Source: Agromyces sp. 3263 (lineage in GTDB: Bacteria; Actinomycetota; Actinomycetes; Actinomycetales; Microbacteriaceae). Taken from it: a stretch of 64,000 nucleotides of DNA. The notes beneath the pieces are model-generated. The model was not told the origin of the DNA. It ran no database searches and saw only the letters and a program-made list of their open reading frames with translations. Below are positions 33,618-42,881 of the stretch, one piece after another (positions within the stretch are counted from its first letter, which is position 1; every line of letters starts with the position of its first letter). Where the stretch lies: contig NZ_JAVDUV010000001.1 in assembly GCF_031456545.1 (NCBI RefSeq), positions 1,984,001-2,048,000 of the forward strand, written 5' to 3'. Made by a program: the position numbers and the translations under genes.

Positions 33618-34775
33618 GTGCACACCGTGCAGCACGTCGGCGAGCTCGACGTCATCGTGAAGCCCTCCCCCGTCGCCATGGTCTGGAACGACCCCGGTCG
33701 CCCGCACGACGCGATCGCGGCGCCGGGCGTACGGCTCTCGCCGGGCGAGGCGCTCGTCGAGGTCGAGCTCGCCACCATCTGCCCGTCCGACGTGCGCACC
33801 GTGCTCGGCGAACGTCCGGCGCACCGTCCGCTGGTGCTCGGGCACGAGCAGGTGGGGCGGGTCGTCGCCGTGGGCGAGGGCGCCCGCCGGGCCGACGGCG
33901 TGCCGCTCGAGCTCGGCGACCGTGTCGTGTGGTCGGTGCTCGTCGCCTGCGGCACGTGCGACCGCTGCGCGCGCGGCCTGCCGCAGCGGTGCCGCGAGCT
34001 CGCCCGCTACGGGCACGAACGCGTGCACCGCGGCTGGGAGCTCTCGGGCTCCTTCGCCACCCACGTGCAGCTGCGCGTCGGCACCGACATCGTGCGGGTG
34101 GGCGAGGACATCCCGAGCCGGGTGCTCGCACCGGTGTCGTGCGCGACGGCGACGGCGGTGGCGGCGTTCGACGCCGCATCCGCTCGGCTCGACCTCGACG
34201 GCCGCCTCGTGCTCGTGACCGGCGGGGGGCTCGTCGGGCTCACGGTGGCCGCGCTGGCGATCGAAGCGGGTGCCGAGGTGATCGTCTCCGAGCCGGATGC
34301 CTCGCGGCGGGCGTTCGCGCGCAAGATCGGCGCTGTCCCGGTCGACCCGACGGCCCGGTCGGCCTCGCCGGAGCGGCTCGACCACGCGCTCGCCGACTTC
34401 GAACGGCGGGGTCTGCCCGAGGTGCTGGCCGCCGTCGAGACGTCAGGCGCGCCGTCGGCGGTGCGCGCCACGATCGGCTCCCTCGGTGCGGGCGGCACGG
34501 CCGTGCTCGTCGGCAGCGTGCCGCCCGGATCCGAGGTGTGCCTCGACCCCGACTCGCTCGTTCGACGCCTCGTGACGGTCAGCGCCGTGCACGACTACAC
34601 GGGGTCGCAGCTGCGGCGGGCCGTGGACTTCCTCGAGCGCTCGTGGCGGCGCGTGCCGTTCGACGAGCTCGTGGGTGCCACGCATCCGCTGGTCGAACTC
34701 GACGAGGCACTCGCGGAGGCCGCGACGGGCCGGTACGTGCGGGTCGGCGTCGCGCCGGGACGACGAGCCGTGTGA
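33618..34775 (+). CDS. zinc-dependent alcohol dehydrogenase, HpnZ-like (phosphonate-associated subfamily)
   Basis: The 385-residue protein is a medium-chain dehydrogenase. VELATICPSDVRTVLGERP, VLGHEQVGRVVAVGEG and GDRVVWSVLVACGTCDRCARGLPQRC carry the zinc ligands; VLVTGGGLVGLTVAALAIEAGAEVIVSEPD is the NAD site. CRELARYGHERVHRGWELSGSFATHVQL is typical of the proposed phosphonate-catabolism dehydrogenase group (TIGR03366). The usual catalytic-zinc Cys position reads ICPSD. No phosphonate genes are nearby, so the substrate is open. Confidence 0.82.
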   Translation: MHTVQHVGELDVIVKPSPVAMVWNDPGRPHDAIAAPGVRLSPGEALVEVELATICPSDVRTVLGERPAHRPLVLGHEQVGRVVAVGEGARRADGVPLELGDRVVWSVLVACGTCDRCARGLPQRCRELARYGHERVHRGWELSGSFATHVQLRVGTDIVRVGEDIPSRVLAPVSCATATAVAAFDAASARLDLDGRLVLVTGGGLVGLTVAALAIEAGAEVIVSEPDASRRAFARKIGAVPVDPTARSASPERLDHALADFERRGLPEVLAAVETSGAPSAVRATIGSLGAGGTAVLVGSVPPGSEVCLDPDSLVRRLVTVSAVHDYTGSQLRRAVDFLERSWRRVPFDELVGATHPLVELDEALAEAATGRYVRVGVAPGRRAV

Positions 34776-34838
34776 GCGGTCCCACGCCGCGCCATGCGGG
34801 GGCGTGACGCCGCGTCCGGTTCAGGGCAGCATGGGGTG

Positions 34839-35258
34839 ATGATCAGCAGGGAGCTGGCGCTCGCGCTCCGGGAAGCGGGCCTCACGTGGCATCCGGAGTC
34901 CGGCGACCGCTTCCAGCTCGACCTGGCCGAGAACGTCGAGGCCGAGGTCGAGGCCGATGTCTTCACGGTGAGCGAGATGACGATCGAGGCGCGGCGGTAC
35001 CCGACGGGCACGATCCTCGCGTTCAACGGCACGACCGAGTGGGCGCTCGACTCGGTCGCGCTCGCCGATGCGGTGTGGCTGCCCCGCGAGGATCAGCTGC
35101 GCGAGCTGCTGCGGGCGACGTTCCGGTCGCTGACCCGCCTCGACGACGCGTTCGAGGTCGAGGTCGAGGTCGGCGGGTCGCGCATGCGCTTCGAGCATCC
35201 CGACCCGGCCGAGGCGTACGGGCTGGCACTGCTCGAGCTCATCGGCAGGTCGAGATGA
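34839..35258 (+). CDS. conserved hypothetical protein
   Basis: The 139-residue soluble acidic protein includes MISRELALALREAGLTWHPESGDRF, VFTVSEMTIEARRYPTGTILAFNGTTEWALDSV and WLPREDQLRELLRATFRSL. From memory, similar proteins occur in Microbacteriaceae and are sometimes mislabelled as pilus proteins; no function is established. Its stop overlaps the next start (ATGA), so the two form a pair. Confidence 0.7.
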   Translation: MISRELALALREAGLTWHPESGDRFQLDLAENVEAEVEADVFTVSEMTIEARRYPTGTILAFNGTTEWALDSVALADAVWLPREDQLRELLRATFRSLTRLDDAFEVEVEVGGSRMRFEHPDPAEAYGLALLELIGRSR

Positions 35259-35785
35259 CGGATGCCGCGGCCGCGGCCTCCGTCGCGCGCGCCAGGCTGC
35301 TCGTGGCCGACGCCGTCGCCGCGCTGCGGGACGCAGGGGCCCGCCAGGAGGTGCTCGCGGAGCTCGTGCCCGAACGCCGTGTGCTCGGGATCCCGCGCGC
35401 CGCGCGCATGACCCCGCTCGGGCGGGTCTGGCGGCTCGGCGTGCTGCTGCTCGACGAGTCGGGCGGCGCCTGGGACACCGGGCGGGTCGTGCGGGCCGAG
35501 CGGGTCGCGCGCAAGAGCATCACGGCTGCCGCGGTCGCCGAGCAGCGCGCCCTCCGGGCCGCGGCCGTCAAGGGCGGCATCCATGAGGGCGAGACGGTGG
35601 CGTTCGACGCGCGACCGATCGACTTCGACGAGCTCGGCCGCGCTGGGGCATCCGGCCCGCTCGTGCTGCGCGACGGCGAGGTGCTCGTGCGCTGGAGCCA
35701 CGCCCAGCCCGACGCGCTCATGCCGCTCGATCGCTACCTCACCGACCGCGTCGACCTGCTGGCGCACCCGCCGCAGGGCGCCTAG
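35255..35785 (+). CDS. conserved hypothetical protein
   Basis: The 176-residue protein has a helical N-terminus, then VLGIPRAARMTPLGRVWRLGVLLLDESGG, a central EQRALRAAAVKGGIHEGETVAFDARPIDFDEL and PLVLRDGEVLVRWS. I do not recognise a functional domain or membrane span. It overlaps the preceding hypothetical gene (ATGA), pointing to a shared role. It converges with a DUF2809 gene and overlaps its end by 4 bp. Confidence 0.7.
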   Translation: MTDAAAAASVARARLLVADAVAALRDAGARQEVLAELVPERRVLGIPRAARMTPLGRVWRLGVLLLDESGGAWDTGRVVRAERVARKSITAAAVAEQRALRAAAVKGGIHEGETVAFDARPIDFDELGRAGASGPLVLRDGEVLVRWSHAQPDALMPLDRYLTDRVDLLAHPPQGA

Positions 35786-36204
35786 CGCCCGCCCCGAGCA
35801 ACGCGGGCAGCACCCACGCGAAGCAGCGCGAGCAGCAGCCACAGCAGCACCGCGCCCGCGACGTAGGCCGCGAGGTCCATCGGGTCGAACGCGCTGCCGA
35901 AGAGGAGCCTGGACACCGGCAGGGCGGCGACGATCGCCGCCGGCGCGGGGGTGAGCTGCAGCAGCTCGATCACCATGGCGACCGCCAGGGCGATGGCGGT
36001 GACCGTGAGCGCCGAGAGCCTCGGCCACACGAGCACGATCAGCAGGCCGAAGAAGACGACGTAGAGCATGCTGCCGAGCACGTCGATGAGGGGCGTGCGG
36101 GCGAGCAGCTGCAGGGCGAGGCCCAGCACGAGGCATCCGGATGCCGCGACGACGGCGAGTACGCGGAGCCGCCGGGTCTCGGCGAGCGGGGTCGTCTGCG
36201 GCAT
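35782..36204 (-). CDS. DUF2809 membrane protein
   Basis: The 140-residue protein has four spans. LGSMLYVVFFGLLIVLVWPRL, VAMVIELLQLTP and RLLFGSAFDPMDLAAYVAGAVLLWLLL fit DUF2809 (G-D/S-x-LY..., IELxQL, GxxFxxxDLxAY). Function unknown. The ATG at 36204 begins the conserved region. Confidence 0.78.
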   Translation of the reverse strand: MPQTTPLAETRRLRVLAVVAASGCLVLGLALQLLARTPLIDVLGSMLYVVFFGLLIVLVWPRLSALTVTAIALAVAMVIELLQLTPAPAAIVAALPVSRLLFGSAFDPMDLAAYVAGAVLLWLLLALLRVGAARVARGGR

Positions 36205-36310
36205 CCGATCAGTGAAGCACACGCCGTCGATCTCGCTTCGGCAACGATCCGGCATCGCTCCGGCAACGATGTGCCCCGTTCGGGGTGTCGCCCGGGAATG
36301 AGGCGGAATC

Positions 36311-36715
36311 ATGGCTCTTGCGGTCGGCGCATCCGTCGGCCGTTCGGTGACCGCTGCGGGGGAGGTCGGGCACATGGCGTCGATCACGTCGACCGACCGC
36401 GCGTGGGTTCCCACGGTCGCGACCGCGCTGGTCTTCTGGATGCTGCTCGTCGGCGCCGCGCTCATGCCCGAGGTCTGCGCGACCGTCGACCTGGCCGGGA
36501 CGGGTGCGGCGTGCGTGACGGGCGCGCGCAGCTCGGCGGCGATGACCGGCGGCGTCCTGGTGCTCGCGGTCGCCTCGCTCGGGGTCGCGCTGACGTACCT
36601 GCTCCCGACGGCGTCGCGCCCCCTCGTGCAGCGCCTCTCGATGATCGCCGTCGCCGCGGTCGGATCCGCCGCGCTCGTGATGACGGTCGGGGCGTCGGGC
36701 TTCCGTCTCCTCTAG
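36311..36715 (+). CDS. hypothetical membrane protein, three spans
   Basis: The 134-residue protein has spans near residues 36-53 (TVATALVFWMLLVGAALM), 78-98 (MTGGVLVLAVASLGVALTYLL) and 110-128, with a short extracellular loop containing two cysteines (EVCATVDLAGTGAACV) that could form a disulfide. No family is recognised. The ATG at 36311 has GAGGCGG upstream; M22 is an alternative. The last 4 bp overlap the convergent gene. Confidence 0.55.
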   Translation: MALAVGASVGRSVTAAGEVGHMASITSTDRAWVPTVATALVFWMLLVGAALMPEVCATVDLAGTGAACVTGARSSAAMTGGVLVLAVASLGVALTYLLPTASRPLVQRLSMIAVAAVGSAALVMTVGASGFRLL

Positions 36716-36951
36716 TCGTCGCCGTCGGTGCGGGACGGGCGCACCTCGGACTCCTGGATGGACTCGATCACGGAGTCCTGCAGGCCCTTCTGGCCGGTGT
36801 GCAGCTCCTGATACGTCTCGCCGGCGCCCATCAATGGGCCGAACGCCGCGCGCACCCGCCGGCCGCGCGGGGCCATGACGGCCCGCACCGTCATGCCGAC
36901 GACGAGCGCGAGGCCGAAGAGCGCGGCCAGCGCCCCGATCACGAGCTCCAT
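36712..36951 (-). CDS. small membrane-anchored hypothetical protein
   Basis: The 79-residue protein has one N-terminal span (MELVIGALAALFGLALVVGMTVRAVM) and a charged cytosolic tail (GETYQELHTGQKGLQDSVIESIQESEVRPSRTDGDD). The ATG overlaps the end of the NUDIX gene by 13 bp on the same strand, so they are likely co-transcribed. No family recognised. Confidence 0.55.
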   Translation of the reverse strand: MELVIGALAALFGLALVVGMTVRAVMAPRGRRVRAAFGPLMGAGETYQELHTGQKGLQDSVIESIQESEVRPSRTDGDD

Positions 36952-37607
36952 GGCGTTCTCACCCACCGTCGCCACGCGGGTTGCTCCGTGAAGCCGAGCG
37001 AGGTCCACAGCGACCGGCCGGCGTCGGTTCCGGATGCCGCGGGGCCGCCTCCTGCGCCCGCAGCCGCAACGGCGTCGGCGAGACCCGGCTCGCCGCCGAA
37101 CCCGTAGGCCGTCAGCGGTAGCAGCGTGCCGTCGCGGTAGCCCTCGAGCACGAATCGCTCGTGGTGCACCACGTGATCGGGCAGCGCGTCGAGCCGGAAC
37201 CACTCGAGCCCGGTCGCCTTCTGCTCCATGAGCGACGGCGTGCCCCGCCAGGAGCGACAGGCGAAGAACACGTCGAGGCGCTCGTCGACGGGCCGGCCGG
37301 TGCCCCCGGTGCGGTGCATGGCCGTGAGCGGCTCGAGGGCCGCCTCGACGACGTCGACGCCGAGCTCCTCCGCCGTCTCGCGCACGCCGGCCGCGAACAC
37401 GGTCTCGCCCTGCTCCACGTGCCCGGCGGCCGCGGCAGCCCACCAGTCGTCGTAGTAGCCGGTGCCCGCCCGCCGCTGGAGGAGCACGCGCTCGCCGGCG
37501 TCGCCGCGCTCGCCGTCGAGCAGGAACACGTAGGCGGCGGGGATCAGCGCGAAGCGGCCGTGCTCGGCGGCGTATTCGTCGGAGTACGCCTGCCGCTCGT
37601 CGTCCAT
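36939..37607 (-). CDS. NUDIX hydrolase
   Basis: The 222-residue protein has a full NUDIX box, GHVEQGETVFAAGVRETAEELGV (G-x5-E-x7-REUxEExGU), which binds Mg2+ and cleaves nucleoside diphosphates linked to another group. The N-terminal strand FALIPAAYVFLLDGERG and following QRRAGTGYYDDWWAAAAAGHVE place it near the ADP-ribose/8-oxo-dGTP class. The last ~40 residues are low-complexity. Upstream lies purL on the same strand, 40 bp away. Confidence 0.88.
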   Translation of the reverse strand: MDDERQAYSDEYAAEHGRFALIPAAYVFLLDGERGDAGERVLLQRRAGTGYYDDWWAAAAAGHVEQGETVFAAGVRETAEELGVDVVEAALEPLTAMHRTGGTGRPVDERLDVFFACRSWRGTPSLMEQKATGLEWFRLDALPDHVVHHERFVLEGYRDGTLLPLTAYGFGGEPGLADAVAAAGAGGGPAASGTDAGRSLWTSLGFTEQPAWRRWVRTPWSS

Positions 37608-37647
37608 CGTGTGGTTCGCCTCCGTCGCCGACCCGGTCGAGTCGGTG

Positions 37648-39987
37648 TCAGTACCCGACGATCGGGCCGAACGCGTCGGCGAGCGGCGCGCGGTTCACGC
37701 TGCGGAGCTCCTCGACCGGCACGGTGAACAGGCCCTGCACCTCGAGCGAGCCCGACGCGGCATCCGTCACGCCGATGCGGCGCACCGGGTAGTCGCGGCC
37801 CTCGCAGAGCCCGCGGAACTTCACGTCGTCCTCGCGGGGGACCGACACGATGACGCGCCCGGTCGACTCTGAGAAGAGTGCGGTCGCCGCGTCGATGCCG
37901 GCGTCCTGGATCACCTCGTCGAGCACCACGCGTGCGCCGACGCCGAAGCGGCCGACCGCCTCGGCGAGGGCGATCGCGAGGCCGCCGTCGCTGAGGTCGT
38001 GCGCCGAGTCGATGAGCCCCTCGAGGGCGGCGGCGGCGAGCAGCTCGGCGAGTGCCTTCTCGCGGCCGAGGTCCACGGCCGGGGGACGACCGCCGAGGTG
38101 GTCGTGCACGACACCGGCCCAGGCCGAGCCGTCGAGTTCGGCCGCCGTGTCGCCCAGCAGGTAGATGTTGTGGCCGTCGTCCTGCCAGCCCGACGGGATG
38201 CGGCGGGCGACGTCGTCGATCACGCCGAGCACGGCGATCACCGGGGTGGGGTGGATCGGCACGTCGCCGGTCTGGTTGTAGAACGACACGTTGCCGCCCG
38301 TGACGGGGATGCCGAGCTCGAGGCATCCGTCGCTCAGGCCCTCGACCGTCTCGGAGAACTGCCACATGACCTCGGGGTTCTCGGGGGAGCCGAAGTTCAG
38401 GCAGTCGGAGACGCCCATGGGCTTGGCGCCGCTCACGGCGACGTTGCGATACGCCTCGGCGAGCGCGAGCTTCGCGCCCTGGCGCGGGTCGAGCTGCGAG
38501 TAGCGGCCGTTCGCGTCGGTCGCGACGGAGACGCCGAGGCCCGACTCCTCGTCGACGCGCACCATGCCCGCGTCGTCGGGGTAGCTCAGGGCCGTGTTGC
38601 CGAGCACGTACTTGTCGTACTGGTTCGTGACCCATGCGGCATCCGCCTGGTTCGCCGAGCCGACCAGTTGCACGAACTGCTCGCGCAGCGCCTCGGGCGT
38701 CGAGGGGCGCTCGAGGGCGGATGCCCCGTCGGCCTGCAGCGCATCGAGGTAGGACGGGTAGGCGACCGGGCGCTCGTATACCGGGCCGTCGACAGCGACC
38801 GTGCGCGGGTCGACGTTCACGATCTCCTGGCCGTGCCACATGATCGAGAGGCGGCCGGTCTCAGTGACCTCGCCGAGCACGCTCGTCTCGACATCCCACT
38901 TCTTCACGACCTCGAGGAAGCCGTCGAGCTTCTCGGGGCGCACGATGGCCATCATGCGCTCCTGGCTCTCGCTCATGAGGATCTCCTCAGGCGTGAGCGA
39001 GGGGTCGCGCAGCAGCACGTCGTCGAGCACGATCGCCATGCCGCCGTCGCCGTTCGACGCGAGCTCGGAGGTCGCGCACGAGATGCCCGCCGCCCCGAGG
39101 TCCTGGATGCCCTCGACGAGGTCGCCGGCGAAGAGCTCGAGGCAGCACTCGATGAGCACCTTCTCGGCGAACGGGTCGCCGACCTGCACGGCGGGGCGCT
39201 TCGTGGGACCGCCCTCGGCGAACGTGTCGGAGGCGAGGATCGACGCGCCGCCGATGCCGTCGCCGCCGGTGCGGGCGCCGAAGAGCACGACCTTGTTGCC
39301 GGCGCCCTTCGCGTTGGCGAGGTGCAGGTCCTCGTGGCGCATGACGCCGACGGCGAGCGCGTTCACGAGCGGGTTCGCCTGGTAGGTGGGGTCGAACCAG
39401 GTCTCGCCGCCGATGTTCGGCAGGCCGAGGCAGTTGCCGTAGAAGCTGATGCCCGACACGACGCCGTGCACGACGCGGGCGGTGTCGGCGTGGTCGATCG
39501 CACCGAACCGCAGCGCGTCCATGACCGCGACGGGGCGTGCGCCCATCGAGATGATGTCGCGGACGATGCCGCCGACGCCGGTCGCGGCGCCCTGGAACGG
39601 CTCGATGTAGCTCGGGTGGTTGTGCGACTCGATCTTGAACGTGACCGCCCAGCCCTCGCCGATGTCGAGCACGCCGGCGTTCTCACCCATGCCCACCATG
39701 AGGTGCTGCTTCATCGCCGGCGTGACCTTCTTGCCGAACTGGCGCAGGTAGATCTTCGACGACTTGTAGGAGCAGTGCTCGCTCCACATGACCGAGTACA
39801 TCGCGAGCTCGGCGCTCGTGGGGCGGCGGCCGAGGATGTTGCGGATGCGCTCGTACTCGTCGGGCTTCAGCCCGAGCGCGGCGTACGGCTGCTCCTTCTC
39901 GGGCGTGGCCGCGGCGACCTCGACGGTGTCGAGCACCGGCGTCTGGGTCGTCGGGGCAGCGGTCGTGGCGGGGGCTTCGATGGTCAC
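37648..39987 (-). CDS. purL: phosphoribosylformylglycinamidine synthase, large subunit
   Basis: The 779-residue protein is the 'small' PurL used with separate PurS and PurQ. It converts FGAR to FGAM with ATP and ammonia from Pur[64 protein letters not shown] and [17 protein letters not shown] are standard. The GTG start at 39987 has GGAG ten bases upstream. It stands about 6 kb from purS-purQ rather than directly after them. Confidence 0.96.
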   Translation of the reverse strand: MTIEAPATTAAPTTQTPVLDTVEVAAATPEKEQPYAALGLKPDEYERIRNILGRRPTSAELAMYSVMWSEHCSYKSSKIYLRQFGKKVTPAMKQHLMVGMGENAGVLDIGEGWAVTFKIESHNHPSYIEPFQGAATGVGGIVRDIISMGARPVAVMDALRFGAIDHADTARVVHGVVSGISFYGNCLGLPNIGGETWFDPTYQANPLVNALAVGVMRHEDLHLANAKGAGNKVVLFGARTGGDGIGGASILASDTFAEGGPTKRPAVQVGDPFAEKVLIECCLELFAGDLVEGIQDLGAAGISCATSELASNGDGGMAIVLDDVLLRDPSLTPEEILMSESQERMMAIVRPEKLDGFLEVVKKWDVETSVLGEVTETGRLSIMWHGQEIVNVDPRTVAVDGPVYERPVAYPSYLDALQADGASALERPSTPEALREQFVQLVGSANQADAAWVTNQYDKYVLGNTALSYPDDAGMVRVDEESGLGVSVATDANGRYSQLDPRQGAKLALAEAYRNVAVSGAKPMGVSDCLNFGSPENPEVMWQFSETVEGLSDGCLELGIPVTGGNVSFYNQTGDVPIHPTPVIAVLGVIDDVARRIPSGWQDDGHNIYLLGDTAAELDGSAWAGVVHDHLGGRPPAVDLGREKALAELLAAAALEGLIDSAHDLSDGGLAIALAEAVGRFGVGARVVLDEVIQDAGIDAATALFSESTGRVIVSVPREDDVKFRGLCEGRDYPVRRIGVTDAASGSLEVQGLFTVPVEELRSVNRAPLADAFGPIVGY

Positions 39988-40083
39988 GAGTGGCGAGCTC
40001 CAGAGAACGGCGGCGAGCGGATGCCGCGGGGGCGGATGCCTGACCGTGCAAGTCTACCCGGGGTGCTCACCTGAGCAGGCCTC

Positions 40084-40117
40084 GTTGTTTTGAGTGATTC
40101 AAAACAACTGCTACGGT
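40084..40117 (+). promoter_or_regulatory. Fur-family autoregulatory operator and promoter
   Basis: GTTGTTTTGA-N5-TCAAAACAAC (40084-40108) is a perfect 10+10 bp dyad. The promoter TTGAGT (40090-40095), 16 bp, TACGGT (40112-40117) lies within and beside it, so a bound repressor would block RNA polymerase. The -10 ends 7 nt before the ATG at 40125, suggesting a leaderless fur mRNA. Confidence 0.75.
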
Positions 40118-40124
40118 CGAGGAT

Positions 40125-40595
40125 ATGAGCAGCGCATCCGACCGTGAGCAGGCCGAGGCGCACCTGCGCGCGGCGGGGCTCAAGGTCACGGTGCCACGCA
40201 TCGCGGTGCTCGACGCGGTCACGGGACACGGCCACCTCGATGCCGACGCGGTGCACGCGCGCGTCGCCGCCGATCACCCGAGCGTGTCGCTGCAATCGAT
40301 CTACAACGTGCTCGGCGACCTCTCGAACGCCGGGCTGCTGCGCCGCATCGCGCCCGCGGGCTCGCCCGCGCTCTACGAGAGCCGCATCGGCGACAACCAC
40401 CACCACGTCGTCTGCACCCGCTGCCACGCCGTGGCCGACGTCGACTGCGTGATCGGCGAGCCGCCCTGCCTCGTGCCGGCCGACACCGCCGGCTTCGCCA
40501 TCCACACGGCGGAGGTCACCTTCTGGGGCCTCTGCGCCGACTGCCGGCAAGCCGTCGCCGAGCTCGAACGACACGCTCCGGCCGAGTCCGGCTAG
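40125..40595 (+). CDS. Fur-family peroxide-responsive repressor (FurA/CatR-like)
   Basis: The protein has 156 residues: a winged helix (~10-85; LRAAGLKVTVPRIAVLDAV, SLQSIYNVLGDLSNAGLLRRI) and a metal-binding dimer domain with HHHVVCTRCHAVADVDC and LCADC, two CxxC sites for structural zinc. Its place 165 bp before a catalase gene matches FurA-katG and CatR-catA pairs in actinobacteria, where the repressor loses DNA binding on metal-catalysed oxidation. Confidence 0.9.
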   Translation: MSSASDREQAEAHLRAAGLKVTVPRIAVLDAVTGHGHLDADAVHARVAADHPSVSLQSIYNVLGDLSNAGLLRRIAPAGSPALYESRIGDNHHHVVCTRCHAVADVDCVIGEPPCLVPADTAGFAIHTAEVTFWGLCADCRQAVAELERHAPAESG

Positions 40596-40675
40596 CCCGC
40601 GGCATCCGCACGGCGCTCACCGCCCGCCGCGCCGCCAGCGCCCTCGCCTCGTCGAGGCGGAGTTCGGCGCGCCTT

Positions 40676-40739
40676 CCCCGACCCCGCACCACCGCTCCCG
40701 CACCCCCGACCCCGCACCACCGACCCCCGCACCACCACC
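40676..40739. repeat. short direct repeat in catalase upstream region
   Basis: CCCCGACCCCGCACCACCG occurs at 40676-40694 and 40704-40722, followed by a partial third copy to 40739. The stretch is nearly free of T. It ends just before the catalase ribosome-binding site. Confidence 0.8.
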
Positions 40740-40760
40740 TCAGAGAGAGAAGGACGACAC

Positions 40761-42224
40761 ATGTCGGAACCCACGACGACGCAGACCGGAACCCCGGTCG
40801 CGAGCGACGCGCACTCCCTCACGGCCGGCGCCGACGGCGCCACCGTGCTGCACGACCGCTACCTGGTCGAGAAGCTCGCCCAGTTCAACCGGGAGCGCAT
40901 CCCCGAGCGCATCGTGCACGCGAAGGGCGGCGGCGCCTTCGGCCGCTTCGAGGTGACGGCGGATGTCTCCGCGTACACGCGCGCCGCCGTGTTCCAGCCC
41001 GGCGTCGAGTCCGAGACGCTCCTGCGGTTCTCCAGCGTCGCCGGTGAGCAGGGCTCGCCCGACACGTGGCGCGATGTTCGCGGCTTCTCGGTGAAGTTCT
41101 ACACGACCGAGGGAAACTACGACATCGTGGGCAACAACACCCCGGTGTTCTTCATCCGCGACGCGATCAAGTTCCCCGACTTCATCCACTCGCAGAAGCG
41201 CCTGCCCGGCTCGGGACTGCGCGACGCCGACATGCAGTGGGACTTCTGGACCCTGTCGCCCGAGTCGGCCCACCAGGTCACGTACCTCATGGGTGACCGC
41301 GGCCTGCCGAAGTCGTGGCGCGAGATGCACGGCTTCGGTTCGCACACGTACCAGTGGATCAACGCCGAGGGCGAGCGCTTCTGGGTCAAGTACCACTTCC
41401 GTTCGCGACAGGGCGACCTGCACCTCGACGCGGACACGGCCGAGGCGATCGCCGGGGCCGACGCCGACCACTACCGCCGCGACCTCTTCGACGCGATCGA
41501 GCGGGGCGAGTTCCCCAAGTGGGACCTGCACGTGCAGGTCATGCCCTACGAGGACGCGAAGAGCTACCGCTTCAACCCGTTCGACCTCACCAAGGTGTGG
41601 CCGCACGGGGACTACCCGCTGATCCCGGTAGGCACGCTCACCCTCGACCGCAATCCGCAGAACTTTTTCGCCGAGATCGAGCAGGCCGCCTTCTCGCCGG
41701 CGAACACGGTTCCGGGCATCGGCATCAGCCCCGACAAGATGCTCATGGCCCGAGTCTTCAGCTATCCCGACGCGCAGCGCTACCGGGTGGGCACGAACTA
41801 CAACCAGATCCCCGTGAACGCGCCGCACGCGGCATCCGTGCAGAACTACTCGCAGGACGGCGCGCAGCGCCACGCGTACAACGCGCCGACGACGCCGGTG
41901 TACGCACCGAACTCGTTCGGCGGTCCGGTCGCCGACGCGGCTGCGGCGGGCGAGGGCAGCTGGGAGAGCGACGGCGAGCTGGTGCGGTCGGCGGCGACGC
42001 TGCACGCCGAGGACAGCGACTTCGGCCAGGCCGGCACCCTCTACCGCGACGTGTACTCGGCCGCGGCCAAGGAGCGGCTCGTCCAGACGCTCGCCGGCCA
42101 GGCGGCCGCCATCACGGTCGGCGAGATCCGGGCGCGGTTCTTCGCGTACTGGACCAACGTCGACGCGGGCCTCGGCGCGCAGCTGATCGCCGCCACCGCG
42201 TCCGTCGACGACGCCGCAGCATGA
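40761..42224 (+). CDS. katA: monofunctional haem catalase
   Basis: The 487-residue enzyme breaks down hydrogen peroxide. The distal His53 is in [17 protein letters not shown], Asn125/126 in [15 protein letters not shown], and the haem-ligand Tyr335 in [17 protein letters not shown]. Length fits small-subunit (clade 3) catalases. GAGAGAGAAGGA precedes the ATG. The Fur-family gene lies just upstream on the same strand, so it is the likely regulator; the operator seen sits before fur, so katA may be co-transcribed or have its own site. Confidence 0.95.
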   Translation: MSEPTTTQTGTPVASDAHSLTAGADGATVLHDRYLVEKLAQFNRERIPERIVHAKGGGAFGRFEVTADVSAYTRAAVFQPGVESETLLRFSSVAGEQGSPDTWRDVRGFSVKFYTTEGNYDIVGNNTPVFFIRDAIKFPDFIHSQKRLPGSGLRDADMQWDFWTLSPESAHQVTYLMGDRGLPKSWREMHGFGSHTYQWINAEGERFWVKYHFRSRQGDLHLDADTAEAIAGADADHYRRDLFDAIERGEFPKWDLHVQVMPYEDAKSYRFNPFDLTKVWPHGDYPLIPVGTLTLDRNPQNFFAEIEQAAFSPANTVPGIGISPDKMLMARVFSYPDAQRYRVGTNYNQIPVNAPHAASVQNYSQDGAQRHAYNAPTTPVYAPNSFGGPVADAAAAGEGSWESDGELVRSAATLHAEDSDFGQAGTLYRDVYSAAAKERLVQTLAGQAAAITVGEIRARFFAYWTNVDAGLGAQLIAATASVDDAAA

Positions 42225-42316
42225 CCCACGACGGCCGGGGTGCGTGGTGCGCCCCGGCCGTCGCGAGTAGAGTCCGTCGCACGCAGGATCCCCTGCGCCC
42301 GGTGGAAGGAACCGCC

Positions 42317-42820
42317 ATGCACGCCGTGTGGACCCCCGTGCGGAAGGCGCTGTCGGCCTACCGCACGGAGTACGCGATCTACGGCACCGTGCTCGTCAGC
42401 TCCGTGATCGCCGTGGGCTGGGAGGACGACACCGACCTGGAGGTGCTGCTGTTCGTGCTCGGATCGGTGGGCGTGTTCTGGCTCGCGCACATCTACTCGG
42501 GCGTGCTCGCGCGAGAGGACGACACGCAGCCGCGACTCCGCGCCGTCCTGATCGCCGCTCGCGGTGCCATCCGGCACACGGCCGGACTGCTGTTGGCCAT
42601 GGTGCTGCCCGCCGTGTTCCTGTTGCTCGCCGTCGTCGGGTGGGTCGACGAGTACGTGGCGTACTACGCCGCGCTCTGGGTGGGCGTGGCCGTGCTCGCG
42701 GTGCTCGGCTACCTCGCCTCCGCCCGCCGTGGCAGCCCCTGGTACCTGCGCGTCGTCAGCGCCGTGGTCACCGGGAGCCTCGGGCTGCTCGTCATCTGGC
42801 TCGGCTCGCTCGTGCACTGA
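42317..42820 (+). CDS. hypothetical membrane protein, four spans
   Basis: The 167-residue protein has spans near residues 20-36, 42-60, 84-106 and 112-130, with a last pair near the C-terminus (VVSAVVTGSLGLLVIWLGSL). EVLLFVLGSVGVFWLAHIYSGVLARED and RAVLIAARGAIRHTAGLLLAMVLPAVFLLL are the most conserved-looking parts. GGAAGGA lies 7 nt before the ATG. No function known. Confidence 0.65.
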   Translation: MHAVWTPVRKALSAYRTEYAIYGTVLVSSVIAVGWEDDTDLEVLLFVLGSVGVFWLAHIYSGVLAREDDTQPRLRAVLIAARGAIRHTAGLLLAMVLPAVFLLLAVVGWVDEYVAYYAALWVGVAVLAVLGYLASARRGSPWYLRVVSAVVTGSLGLLVIWLGSLVH

Positions 42821-42829
42821 GCGCGCCTC

Positions 42830-42844
42830 GCCGGGCCGCCCGGC
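42830..42844. terminator. short hairpin between convergent genes
   Basis: GCCGGG-CCG-CCCGGC is a perfect 6-bp stem with a 3-nt loop, shared by two genes that end facing each other. Confidence 0.35.
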
Positions 42845-42881
42845 ACGTCCGTCGGCCGAGCGCGGATGCCGCCCGCCGCCG

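Noticed and set aside
37999..40074. Forward-strand open frame of ~690 codons
   Set aside because: Exact antisense of purL; no start signals and shadow composition.
40676..40739. CRISPR-like repeat
   Set aside because: Only two and a half adjacent copies, 9 nt apart, with no unique spacers and no cas genes.
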